Below, piece after piece: positions 1-11,900 of a stretch of 64,000 nucleotides of DNA. Under the pieces are notes generated by a model. That model was given only the letters and a program-made list of their open reading frames with translations. It ran no database searches and had not been told where the DNA came from. Each line of letters opens with the position of its first letter. Within the stretch, counting starts at the first letter, position 1. Position numbers and translations under genes: made by a program. The stretch comes from Ectocarpus siliculosus (taxonomy: Eukaryota > Sar > Phaeophyceae > Ectocarpales > Ectocarpaceae). The stretch covers positions 2,735,114-2,799,113 of the forward strand of contig FN649738.1 in the NCBI GenBank assembly GCA_000310025.1. Reading direction: 5' to 3'.

Positions 1-2407
1 GAACGCCGAAGATCAAGTTGAAGTTGTGGAACTTCTCCTCCCGAGGGCAGAAGGTCACCTCTATCGGCACCCGGCCGTTGGGAGGGAGGAGGGCGGACGT
101 CGGGCTTACTTCCAGGACCGCTCGTCTGCGGGGGTCGTCGTCCACCTGATGGCGGGCGGTACCGTAGTGCAAAATGGGGGGGGGGGGAGGGGATAGCGTT
201 GCACAGTGGGAAACAGGACTCCGCCTATCAAGTTTCCACCGTATGGTGATGGTTGCCGTTAGGTCGTGGAACATGGATAGAAATGCGTCCACGAGATGGT
301 GTGATGCAGAACGCCGGCCAGCTCTATCATTGCTACACATGCCGCACCTGAGCCATGCCGAGCGAGTTCTTGTCGAACACGAAGCTGTGCGGCATGGCCT
401 CGCGGTTGACGATGTGGAACGTCTCCTTCAGGGCCGCGCCGAGCATTAGGGCACCGTAGTCCAGCTTGGTCCGGTCGACGGCAATGTCGGGCTCCACGAC
501 GCCTCCCGCGAACAGGAACAGCTCACTCACCCCGTGCTCCGGGATTCTGAAACGGTAGAAAGCCTGCGATGGTGGTGGTGGTTATGATGGTTAGTGAGAT
601 TGTTACAAACGGTGTGTGTGGTACGTAGGAAACTAGGCGTGGAGTAGGTGGCGTCGACGAAGTGTTGTGTGAATTGCCAGACTAGAATAAGCTTGAACTC
701 AGAGCAAGGATCAAAGGCTCTTAAACCTTAGCAAAGCTTGTCACTGTGGTTTTGCACGCGGTTGCGTGAGATACCGAAGTTTGTATTGAGTATCTTCCAT
801 GAAAAATATCAGTTGTTTATCAAGCAAGATATTTGACTTGATTTATCACTACGATGTCTTGCCTTGCTATACGATACATCTGCCTCACGAAAAACGGCCA
901 AGTCCGTCTCGAAGAAGAAACCCTTACATTGATTCTGCCCTCTCCCCAATGTTGAAACAGCAGAACCTGAACCACTTTTCGCAATGGTACTGTATGTTTC
1001 AAGTAGTCTCAAGGATGCTTGCATACCCATCTTGCAGCCTCTGGAAGTACAAACATAAATATTTCACATGTTCTCCTTCTTCTCAGCACACAGTAAAGCT
1101 TGTTTCGTGAACCCTATACTTCAAGTGGAGAGGAGCTCCTCGGCTAACATCCCATCGAGAGTTTGGCGTAATACATGCCCCCTGTCCAGCGCAAGCGTAC
1201 ATCTAAAACAAGCTAGAAAAAAACGGTTTGCGCCAGGGCAACTACTTCGCTCTCTTGTTTTAAGCTAAGGCGCACCTCGGCGACCTCCATGTCGTCCGGA
1301 GTGTACTCGAAGACCATCTCTCCCCTCTTTCCCGCGAGAATCATGCCTCGCTGGGTGACGCAACGCCAAGACGGGTGCGGGTTCCCCTGGCTCTCCCAGC
1401 TGAAGTCGTACCCTACGTTGGTCGGGTTTACAACGTAGAACCTGGACGAACAAACGCACCGATAGAAGCGGTTTCGTGGTGCACAACACCAACCACAAAG
1501 AAAAAATCGAAAAAAGGCGTGGAAACCATCCCAAGACACTTTCCAAAGTGCCGATACCGCCAACGTAAATGGGCGTGTACTATTTGTCTTGCTGTTCGCA
1601 CTACGCAATGGTCAGGCCAGATTTGCTTTTACGAGATTCTTGAATCCAAACGCCCTACACTCAGGAAGAGTTGCACGTCCCACGGCTTGTGTGCTGTTGG
1701 ACTCGTTTCGAACAGACCTGTTCTTCTTACGGAAACCCTAATCCACATCGAACTGTCCGAAACGAACACAAGAGAGAGCATGGAAGCACACCTCTTCGTG
1801 TTGCGCACGTGTGTCCCCCGGCTTGTGACCTCCAGCACCCTCACAGAAGCCGCTTCGATCGCCAAACCCTGTTTTGCCATGAAAATACCAATAAAGGCAT
1901 TGGGGTGCCCGATCGCCGCGTTGACAAGTATACAGCCGGTGTGATCTGTGATCCATTATCGTTGTCCAAACTAGGCGGTACGCGTCGGATTCCCTATGAA
2001 AGGCGAGAAGAAAGAGAGACGAAGCCTTGGAAACTGTCGGAAAGACTCACCATGGTGTCAGAGCTTACAACAAGAAACTCTACCTGGCGCGTTCACCAAT
2101 CAAAGTGTGGTGTGTCGTACAGAGCACGTCACATGCGAATGGAATTACCGCACCGCACCCGCATCCAGGCACCTGTTTGTTTCCCCGCCCGTGGGCCCCA
2201 AGCAGCGAATGTTATGCCGCTCACCTGCTGCCCGAGGTCGTTTGCCAGCAGGTGGCTCTGCCGCCTCTGGAGGTAGTCCGGTGAGTCCTGGAGTGCAAAG
2301 TGGCACACGGGTCTCAGAGACCTGCCGCGAAGCGTCATGCTCAGGGGGGGCTGATTCGTCGGGAGCGTCGGCATCCTGGCTGAGAGCGCGTACAAAAAGT
2401 CGTCCAC
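1..2407 (-). CDS. HYDIN: HYDIN exons 36-40 (exon 40 cut by window edge)
   Basis: Exons 2407-2225, 1868-1792, 1441-1276, 563-348 and 145 to beyond 1. Landmarks: LRPVCHFALQDSPDYL, VRVLEVTSRGTHVRNTKR joined by a split arginine codon to FYVVNPTNVGYDFSWES, then GEMVFEYTPDDMEVAE, FYRFRIPEHGVSELFLF, LDYGALMLGAALKETFHIVN and FDKNSLGMAQ. Exon 40 reads VLEVSPTSALLPPNGRVPIE and VTFCPREEKFHNFNLIFGV up to position 1, matching human FTPKQEGDVNFNLICNV. The gene therefore runs on to the left. Confidence 0.94.
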
Positions 2408-5400
2408 CTGTGTGTGAAAAAAAAAGACAGTGGGAGAGGGTGTTCATCTTCGAGAATGATTCCGTAGTGGCGCCAGCGTAGCAAACTATACCCAACAACG
2501 CAAACCAAGATGCAGCTCCGGGGGCATGGTCGATCTCAAAACAAGATGAACATCTCAATCACTGGTCCCAGATTCTCAGGATGGCGGCGTGCCCTTTCTG
2601 TAGGAAAGGTAAAGGAGCATGAGCACACACCTCTTGTGGAGCGAAGCGAACAGCAAAAGACTGCTCCCCTCCCGCCTCGATGTCCCCCGAGTACGGCTCC
2701 ACGGAAAACGGACACGGGGTGATGAACTTCGCCCCTCCCCCGGCACCAGCATCTAGGTCCATCAACGCCAACGACCTGCTAGTAAGCAGTTGGCTCCCCG
2801 GCCGACCGGCAGAGCCGTCCCTCGCAAAGCTGCGCCGGTTCGCCAGCGACCACTCGTACGGCAGCCGCGTGGTCCCCGGGTTCCTGACGGTGAACGCGTG
2901 CACCCGGCACTGGAACATGGCCGTGTTGCTGAAGGCCACGACCGAGCTCCCTTCCGGCACGCCGTCCACGACCTCGAACCGCGCGCGGTCGGCCACGCCG
3001 GAGCACCGCAGGGGTCTCTTCGATGGGATCGTGCCCTCCACGGGCTCGAACCTCGGCTCCGGCTGCACCGCGTACACCATCTGCACGCCCCCGTCCGACA
3101 GGGGGCCCCGCCTCAGCGTCGGGGCCGCCGGGATCTCCGGGGGCGGCGGCTCCTTCCCTTTCTTGGCCCCCTTCTTGGGCTTGTCGGGCGCGTCCGGCTT
3201 CGAAGCCGCAGCCTCCTCCTGAAGCAGGACCGCCATGTCCTCCTCCGTGGCCTCTCGCAGCTGTGTCTTGGAGTCGTCCCACTCTAGGTCCACGCGCTGG
3301 GACGTGCGGCGCTCGTGGAGCTCCTGCTGCTGCTGCTGCTGCTGCCGGCCTTGCGAAGCAGCAGGGTCGTCTCCGCTCCCTTCGGCGGCATCGGGCTCCG
3401 GGTACCTGATCTTCTGCGTGACGAACTCTACCGGCTCGTTGTCGTACTTGACCGGCTCCGAGGGGTGAAACGTGGCCCGTATCTCACGGCGGCTGCCCAC
3501 CGGGAGATGCCCAACGCTCGGAGAAAACTTGAAGTGCTTGTGGTTGGCAAACAAGAAACGGCACGGGAAACTTCCCTGGTTACGCACGCAGAAGGTGATC
3601 TCCTTGCCCCCAACGGCTTCGTCCGCCCCGGCGTCCGCGGCGGCCGAAGCGACGGCGCCTGCCCCGTCACCACCGCCACCGCTCGCCACCTTTGCGGTCT
3701 TGTTGGTTAGAGCAGCTTCCGCGTCTTCCGCGTCGGGTGGTGGAGGGTCGAGGATGTCGACTTGGTCGAACGTGATCTCGTCCGCGACCGACGCCCCCGG
3801 GAGCTCGTCGAAAACGACGTCGTGGCTGAGGCACGTGCCGGACAGCTTGAACACGGCCGCGTCGAAAGGGTTGTGGAGGACGGTCATCTTGAGGTCCTGG
3901 CTCAGGGGCTCGGGCTCGCCCTCCTTGGGCTTACACCGGGGCTGGAAAACCACCTCCATCGCCTTCCTTTCCTTGGGTTGCAGGGTCACGGAGCCTCCCG
4001 CGGCCGCGAACAGGAAGTCTCCCTTCCGCTGACGGTTTTGCTTCTTGATCACCGACTCCGCCGCGGGGGTACCGCCGCCTTCCCGCGCGTCAGGGAGTTC
4101 CAGCTCGAAGAGGCAGGACACGGGCAAGATGCCATCGTTCCGGAGGACCAGCGGGAGGCGGCGAGACTTCCTCGCGCAGACCTCTCCGAAGTCCATGATC
4201 ACCGCGCCCGATTGGTCTCTGACCAGGGGACTCTCCAGGGTCACCGTCGGCATGGTGCCCTTGCCGGACAACAGGAAGCTTAGTTTTCCCGTAGAAGCGT
4301 CGTCGTTGTCCGACACAACGGCCTCGAACTGGCAGCGGTAAGACCGCATCTCCGTCGGTCGGAAGTAGGCCGACACGTAGCGGTGCTCGTGCGGCGGAAT
4401 GTCCCACGCTTCGGGGTGGACGGCGAAGGCGGCCACGTCCGCCTCCCCCGGAGCTGGTTCTTCCTCTGCCGCCTTCCCCCCTTTTCCTTTCTTGGCCTTG
4501 GGGTCCACGGGCGCCGGATCGCTGTCGTTCGGACCGGCCGCCGGGGAGATGGCGAACTTGACAGTGCAGGGAATCTTGTTGCTGTTGCTGATCTTGAACC
4601 GCTCGCAGATGCCGACCGGAACTTGGCTGGACACCACGCTCCCGAAGGTAAACATGAGCTGCTCTATCGCGAAGCAGACCCTTCCTCCCGCCCTTCCACC
4701 AGCGGCACCACTCCCTCCGCCCGCCCCGTCTCCGCCGCCACCTCCGCCGCGGCCTTTCCCCCCGGCTGTCGCCGCCGCTGCGGCCGCCCAATCATCATCC
4801 ATGACGTCGGCAAGGGACGGGATCACCGACTGCTCCTCGAAGATGTCCCGCCAGTCCGAGGTAACGATCCCCGGCACGCACGACTCGGCGAGGAGGTCGT
4901 ACGACGCGGCCAGGGCGCACGCCCCGTCGGAAGGGTCCGATCCCGAGACCTTCAGGCACAGGCTCTCGCGGTGGGCGTTTGCGTTCTCCGGGCTGTACCG
5001 CACCGTGACGCTTACGCTCTGGCCCGGCTGCACCAGCCCCCCGGAGGGGGCGACGTAGAATCTCCCGAGCGAGATGGGGTCGTCTGGAACCTCGAGAGCG
5101 GGCTTAACGGCCCCCTTCGATCCCTTCCGACCGGCCGGGGCGACCGTGGCCCCTTTTCCTTTACCCTTCGCGCCGCCCTTTTCGGGGACGGCGGCGGCGG
5201 CCGTCGTTTCGCTCTCCTTCTGAGCTTGTTCGTCCGGCGGTAGCAGCGCGTTGGGGGTTGCCTCCCGGATCGCGGCTTCGTGCGGCGCCGACGGAAGCCC
5301 CTTCCCTTGCACCGCGAAGGCGAACTCGAACTCGCCCTCGTTCTTGAGTTCGAAGGTCTTGGTCATGCTGTCCGCGTTGAAGGCCACCGGGCCGAAGTTG

Positions 5401-5872
5401 ATGCCCCGGCGGGGCTGCAGCCGGAAGCGGCTCCAGGTCGAGATGGCGGAGGCGACCACCGAGAACTCCTCCACGGCCTCCCCTGTGTGGGGCTCCGTGA
5501 TGACGCAGCGGATGTCCCGGTTGTCCTTGAGGTGGGTCTCCTCCCTGCTACAGAACGTCACGCACACTTCCACCGCCTGGCCGGGCTCGACAACCCCCTG
5601 GGAGGGTTCCACCTTGAAGAGAGACGCCGCGATGCCTCGCCTCATCCGGAAAGCGAAAGCAATTTTGTACTTCCCCCGGTTCCGGAGCGTGAAACGCTCG
5701 TTCGCGGAGTCCCCGACCCGCTTCCTCCCAAAGTCCAGCGACCCATCGTTCTTTCGAGGCGGCCGCTGCTCGACCGCCGCCGGCGCCGGTGCAGCTTCCG
5801 CCGCGGAAGTGACATCGTTGGTGCTACCCTTGCGGCCGCCCTTCTCCGCTTTTCCGGTCGCTGCTTTCCCGT

Positions 5873-5903
<31 letters not shown>

Positions 5904-8900
5904 GTCCGCCGCGTCCGCCGCCTCTTGCTCGGCGTGGGCCGCCTCGTCGGGAGTCTCGAAGGCGACCGCCCGGATGCGATACGCCTCGGCTACGATCTTC
6001 ACCTCCTGCCGGACCACTCTTCCCCCGACTCCTCCTTGCCGCCCTTCCTCCGCCGCCCCGAAACCGACCTCGTCGTCGGTGTACTCGATCGCGACGGTGG
6101 GCTCGAACACCCCTTCCTTCCCCGCCGAGAACATTACCGTCACCCTGGCCGTGCCCCCCACCTCCACTACCCCCTCCGTGGCGCTGCCGGGCATTACCCG
6201 GAAGTCGTCCGGGTTTTCCAGGAACACCGGGTGGGAGGCGTCCACTCTCCACCGGCACGGCACCTGGCAGGCGTTCCGGACGACGAAGTCGCGGGACTCT
6301 ACGCGTCCCAGCAACAGCCGGTCGAAGTCGATCACGGCGCCCCTCTCCTTGGCCTGGCGAACGCGCTCCTCCGCTTCCGACAAGGCGGCCTCCAGCTCTG
6401 CACGCGCCGCCGCCGGGGCATCCTCCGGCAAGTCCTGTTGGCGCCGACCATTTTTGAATAGTTGGTCAGCTCGGTGGTGGATCTTTCAAGCCCTACTGGC
6501 TGTAGTTGGCGTGTGATTAGTTTTAGGTATGTCTTAATACAACTGTCTCTTTCTCGCGATAACATGCTCGTCGAACGCTCCGCCTCACGATTGCCCAGAC
6601 TTCTCAAACGCCGTTTGTATCGTCGACGAAAAACTTCTCCAGAACTTGGTTGGTTCAGTTTAGCAACACAACTGATAACTGTCTGAACGAAAACAGTACG
6701 GATTGTGAACTGGATGGCTAAAACTGAAGTTTCTGCCCTCTCACCTCCGGACTGCCCAGCTCCTCCAGGGCCGCTTGCGCCGCCGGCAAAAGCTTATCCC
6801 AGGGCCCCTCTAGGACCATCGAGGGGGCCGCACCAGAGCACGACACTGGGAACAGTACGGGCCGAGGGTTGTCCGTGAGGCACGCGATGAGGGTGTCCTT
6901 GTACTCCTTCACCTCGGTGGGGAAAGCCCACACCCGTACCTCAGTCGTCTCGCCGATGGCCAGCTCCAGGGTCTCGGGTTCCACGTAGAACGTTCTGCGC
7001 TTGGACGACCCTTGTAGACCATGCCCATCACCGTGGTCCGAGTCTCTTCGGTCGGCTGCGGCGGTCGCCGGGGCAGCCAGAGCCCCGCCTTTACCACCCC
7101 CGGCGGCCTGTTGCGGGGTTGCGGTGGTCGTGGCCGCGGCGGCGGCAGTCTCGTCCGCAGAAACGGAAGACTTGTCCTTACGATGTCGTAGAAGAAATTT
7201 CCACGATACAAGAGAGTGCAGGGGGTTAGTTGACTACCGCGGTTGGTCTTTCACCGGAGAATGCGTACTCAAGCCGTACGATAGCGTAGGGTCGTGTCCT
7301 GCATATTCATCATGTTCTAGTGGGGGGTTGGTTGTAGGAGGTCGAAAGGAACACCTTCATCAAGTACAGGCATGCTCTACACCCAATCCAGCCCCGGAAC
7401 ACCAAAATGTTTTCAATTGTTTTTTGCATTGTTGAGTTCTTCGGCGGGCAGCCCGTTTACCTGCGGCTGTTTCTCGAAAGCCCAGAGATACCTTGACCGG
7501 AAACTTTCCGTCATTTGATAGCCGGAAGGTTTCGGCGTTAGTCTTGACGAGGGTGGCACGGGCCTCCTCCTTGGAGCGGGCCTTTGCCAGCAGTTTCTCC
7601 CCTCCTCCAGCCCCCCCGGCCGCCACAGCCGCCTTTTCCTCCGATGTCAACTTCGGCGGTACTCTTCGTTCGTTATGTTGATAGGTGTTGTCCAGACCGG
7701 AGGGTCAAGTACGCAAGGGGGAGTCACGGCCAATGATTGGGGTCAGGGGGGGGGGGGGGGATGTACATTCCAAGACGCTAGAGTACAAGCCGAAAAGGGT
7801 GAAGATAAGACCAACAGAACGCAATTCAGATGTCTTCCTCTTTCTCTTCTCCCCGTTCAATGATTGCCGAATCGGTAGCCTCATCCTGCCACCTACCCCT
7901 CAGCCTTACCTGTTTTCCGCCCTTTTCCAGGTCAGCAGCGGGCCGAACTCGTACTGACCCCTCGAGGCGACGAAGCGCTTGCTAACCGGCGGCACGGCGC
8001 CCTCCGCCCGGTGCTTGACCCTCCTCATGAACACGTTTCTGGGGTCGGAGTTTATGGAGGGGAAGGCGCACGTGCCAGAGACATGAAGGGAGTATCGCCG
8101 CCCCGTCCCGACGGCCTCGAAGGTCAGGGGGACGTCAAACACTCCAGCGCTCGAGCTGGAGAACTTGACCACGAAGCTGACGGATTCTCCGGCGCGAATC
8201 TATTTTTGTTTTGTTTTGCCCGGGAACGCACAAAGGAAAAATGAAAGAAAAAGGTGTCAACGGAGTAAAATCAAAGACAACGGTTACGCCGGGAGGATTG
8301 TGTCAGAATCCTATGTTGGTGGAGTTGGTGATTCTCACTCCTGATGAGAGAGTCGGAGTGGCCAGCAAGAAGGAAACGCAAGATGAAGTTCATCACGCAC
8401 GCATGTTTCTCGTCGAGGACCTTCGCCACCTTTAGCGGGAGCACGGCCCGAAAGAAGGAAGGGTAATGTTGCCATGAAGGTCGTACATAGGGGGTGGTTT
8501 GCGAAACGACGGGACAGGGCCAGCTGACGGTATTGATTGGCTATATGAATTATTGCACACCACTAATGTGCTACAACGCATGCTCGATCTTGGAGGGCCA
8601 GAAATATTTTCACCCGATACCCACACGCGTCCAACGACATGCCCTCCTCAAGCCGATCACAAGCTCGGAGCAAGCAGGAAAGGCCACCCCTACTCTTCTG
8701 GCGGTCAAAATCCATCATTCTCTTCTCTTCCCTGCCCTCCACACTACGCCGTCAAATAATAGTATTCATAACGAGAGTCAACCCACCACCCATCTGTAGG
8801 GATTATCTCCAAGAGCTCCAGACGCAGCTCCAATGCCTTGTTCACCCTTTTCCTTCGCCGAAGCAGCCGAGTGCTCGATTTTAGGCTTACTCTCATTCCT

Positions 8901-11900
8901 CGCTTTGGTCGCATTGCGCGATCCCGGGCGCGACGAAGGCTGAGCCGCCTCCTCCGGGTGCAAGGGAAGGATCTCCAGCGTCTGTAACGGTTGCCGCTGC
9001 GGGCGTGGTACTGGCCTCCGCAACTGCTGCCGCACCTTGTCGGGCGGGATGGCGACAACCTTGGGGTCCGGCGCCGGTACCGCCGGCTCCGGCAGCAGCT
9101 CCCGTGCGGACTGCAAGTCCGTCTCGGCCTCGGAGTCCCCCGTCACCTCGAGGTCGATCACCCGCAACGCCGAGGCGAGAGCGGCAGCAGGCTCCCCACC
9201 GCTGGCGATCGAGTCCGTCGCTGACGACGACAAGCCTCTCGCCAGGACGGCGGCGCCGTCGTCGCCACCGTTTTGTCCGGCGACCGACTCGGATGCCAGA
9301 GAGCCTCCGGCGATAGGGCCATCGGCGAGAGAGCCGCCGTCCACGCTCCCACCACCCACAGTGGCCGCCTCTTGTTCTCCGTAGCCGCTGTCCCCGCCGC
9401 GTCCTGGTGAGCATGGGCGAGACACGGCGTTGGTGCCGCCGAGGGGAGAAGAGCTCGCGGCAAAGCGTTCGAAAACCGGCAGAACGAAGGCCACTAGATT
9501 CTGGGTGAACTCTACGAAGGGAGATGCAGTGGGGGGCGTTGCCGGTGTCTCGGCGGCTTCGTCCCGTCCAGGCTCCAGCCTATTTCGAAGCAAAACAACA
9601 TGGAGAATTGAGTAATCGCCCAGCCATTGGCTAGCTTGGGGAACAGGTCCGTGCAGTGATCATTGTTGTGGACACAGAAGGTGGCTGCTTGCGTGGCACG
9701 GTGGCCTCCAGGCACGGGATTTTGGCTGAGTACAGTGAATGTGACGCGCGCGGAAGAGCACACTGTCCACGCGAGGAAGAAAACTTTCGCACAAGTTTTC
9801 CATCAAGATCTTCGCTGTACCCCTTCAAGGAACGAACGTTGTTAGGCAGTGCACCACGCAGCTAAGAGGACTGTTTATTCTGTGGTTAACCCACCCGCTC
9901 GACCCTCCGTCGGTAGCCTTGGACCCGCCACCGCCGCCTTTCTCCTTTGACGGCCCCGACGGCAACGCCGACGTTTCTGCTGGTACCGGTGCCGTTGCTG
10001 GGGTTGTCACCACCGCCGCCGCCGCCGGGGTCCGCGTGAGAAGGAGGTTAACGCGGTCCGCGGTTCTCCTGGCGCGGTTGAACTCGTCGCGGCGATGCCG
10101 TTCGTCCAAGCGAAAGTGCTCGTCACGCTGCTTGTCGTCTAGTGCCCATAGCTCCGCCTCCGACAACTCCTACGGCGCGCGAGCGTGGAAACGTGAGCGT
10201 CCGCCAGAGTATGGGTCGGTTCTTATTTGGTTATAAACCTGTATTGGAATAATGAACGTACCGACTAATTTTGGTTTGTATTTGGCGTTAAATTGGAGCC
10301 GTGGTAGATGTACTTGGTAGAATCGTTGGTGGCGGTGCAATCTGCTTCTGGTGTCGATGGTTGTCGATGGTCGAGTAGAGCGGAGTGGGATGAGCTTGCG
10401 GGAAACAAGATTTGTTGTAAATGCGTGCCCGCGATAGAGGTGTATTCATGCTCCGAGTACAAGCGTTACCAGCGTACAATAAACAGGTGCGGTGATAGCG
10501 GAGAATATTGTACCTCTCCTCCCTCCGAAAATCCTCTTCCGGCCGGGAAAGCGAATCAAGAAGAGGCTACCCCGTGTGCCCTACCTTCCAGACAGGCAGC
10601 GGAACGCAATCCCCATTTCCATCCCATTCCGGCTCCTCGACGTCCATCGGCCGCGGCATCGGCACACCTCTGGTGGTATCTGCCGCCCCCGCCGCTCCTT
10701 CTCCTCCGGTTTCCTCGGCCTTACCGTCACCGCCGACGAGAAGCACGTTGTCCCCCTCCCCGACAGTCACAGCTGCATCGCCGTCCTTATCTTCGCCGTC
10801 GTCTCCCATCATGTCCAACTCGCCGCTACTGGTGCTGGGTCGAGGGTTTTCTAGATCGACACCGTCGTCGGAGTAGGAGGACGGGTCCACGAACCCAAGG
10901 TCTTCGGGGGTGAGCTGTTCTTCGAACTCGTCTCCCCACAAGTCCAGGGTCTCGCCGGCCTCCCGCTTTAGACGGTCCAGGCGCGCAACGTAGCTGATGG
11001 GGGAATTGTGTGATAAAAAATGGATTTATGGTAGGGGAGGGAGGGTCGGGTTGGGGTGGATGTGGGGAGAAGGCTTGGTGCTCGGGGAACTCATGCCGTA
11101 GAAGAACAAGCAGCATGGCCACAACGAGCCTGACTCTGGCTGTGTGTGGCTGACGCAGCGACCAAGGTGAAGAGGCCAAAAAATCTCCATCCTACCGAGA
11201 ATCAGCTTATATGATCGAGTGGTTTTAAGATTCAACCTTCGCGTAAGGGATTTGATTCTACAAGTTCAAGCATGCAACCCAGCCCGAAAAACAAATGTTC
11301 GTGCCAAAGCGCGCACCCGTCTTCCTCATCCTTGAAGCGGAGCACCAGCAACCGCGCCGTGGGCATGGCGCTGGACGCCGCCCTCGCAGCCACGTCGACA
11401 GCGGTGGCAGCAGCGGCACCCATCCTTGCGCCCCTCTGGCCAACCCCTTTCTTGGACATCCCAGCAGTTGCCGTGGACTTCGCGGCCAAGCGGGAGTCAA
11501 GTCCGTCCAGCACAGCACCCCGGTCACAGTCCGCCTGTGCCAAGCGCCACTGTAGCACCTCCACCAAGAGCTCGGCCGACAAGCCTTGCGGCTCCAGGAG
11601 GGCGGTAAGCGCTAGGACTGCCTGCGCGGGGCCGGCCTCGTTTGCTGCGGCTGCGGCGGCCGCGGCCGCCGCCGCTGCCTGCGCGTGCATAGCAAGGACG
11701 AGAGGGGCTGAGAAACACGCGGTCCCGTATTACCCAACGCGGTCCCGTATTACCCGATGGCAAAATGGCAACATTCAACATAAACAAGCGTGCGGCAAGC
11801 TCGTTTCCCGACTTATGGCCCGAGCGGCTGGGCGTGGAGCACCAGGGTAGGATGCTGCAATATTCAAATAAAGTGGTTGCTCTGATTCTATCGAGGTTTT

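Noticed and set aside
8430-8626. Possible small HYDIN exon between exons 31 and 32
   Set aside because: Exon 31 ending NPYRW joins IRAGESVSF exactly as in the human protein, so no exon is missing.
9005-9316. Plus-strand open frames opposite HYDIN exon 31 and similarly opposite exon 35
   Set aside because: They are antisense shadows of the GC-rich coding strand, which shows clear homology in its own frame.
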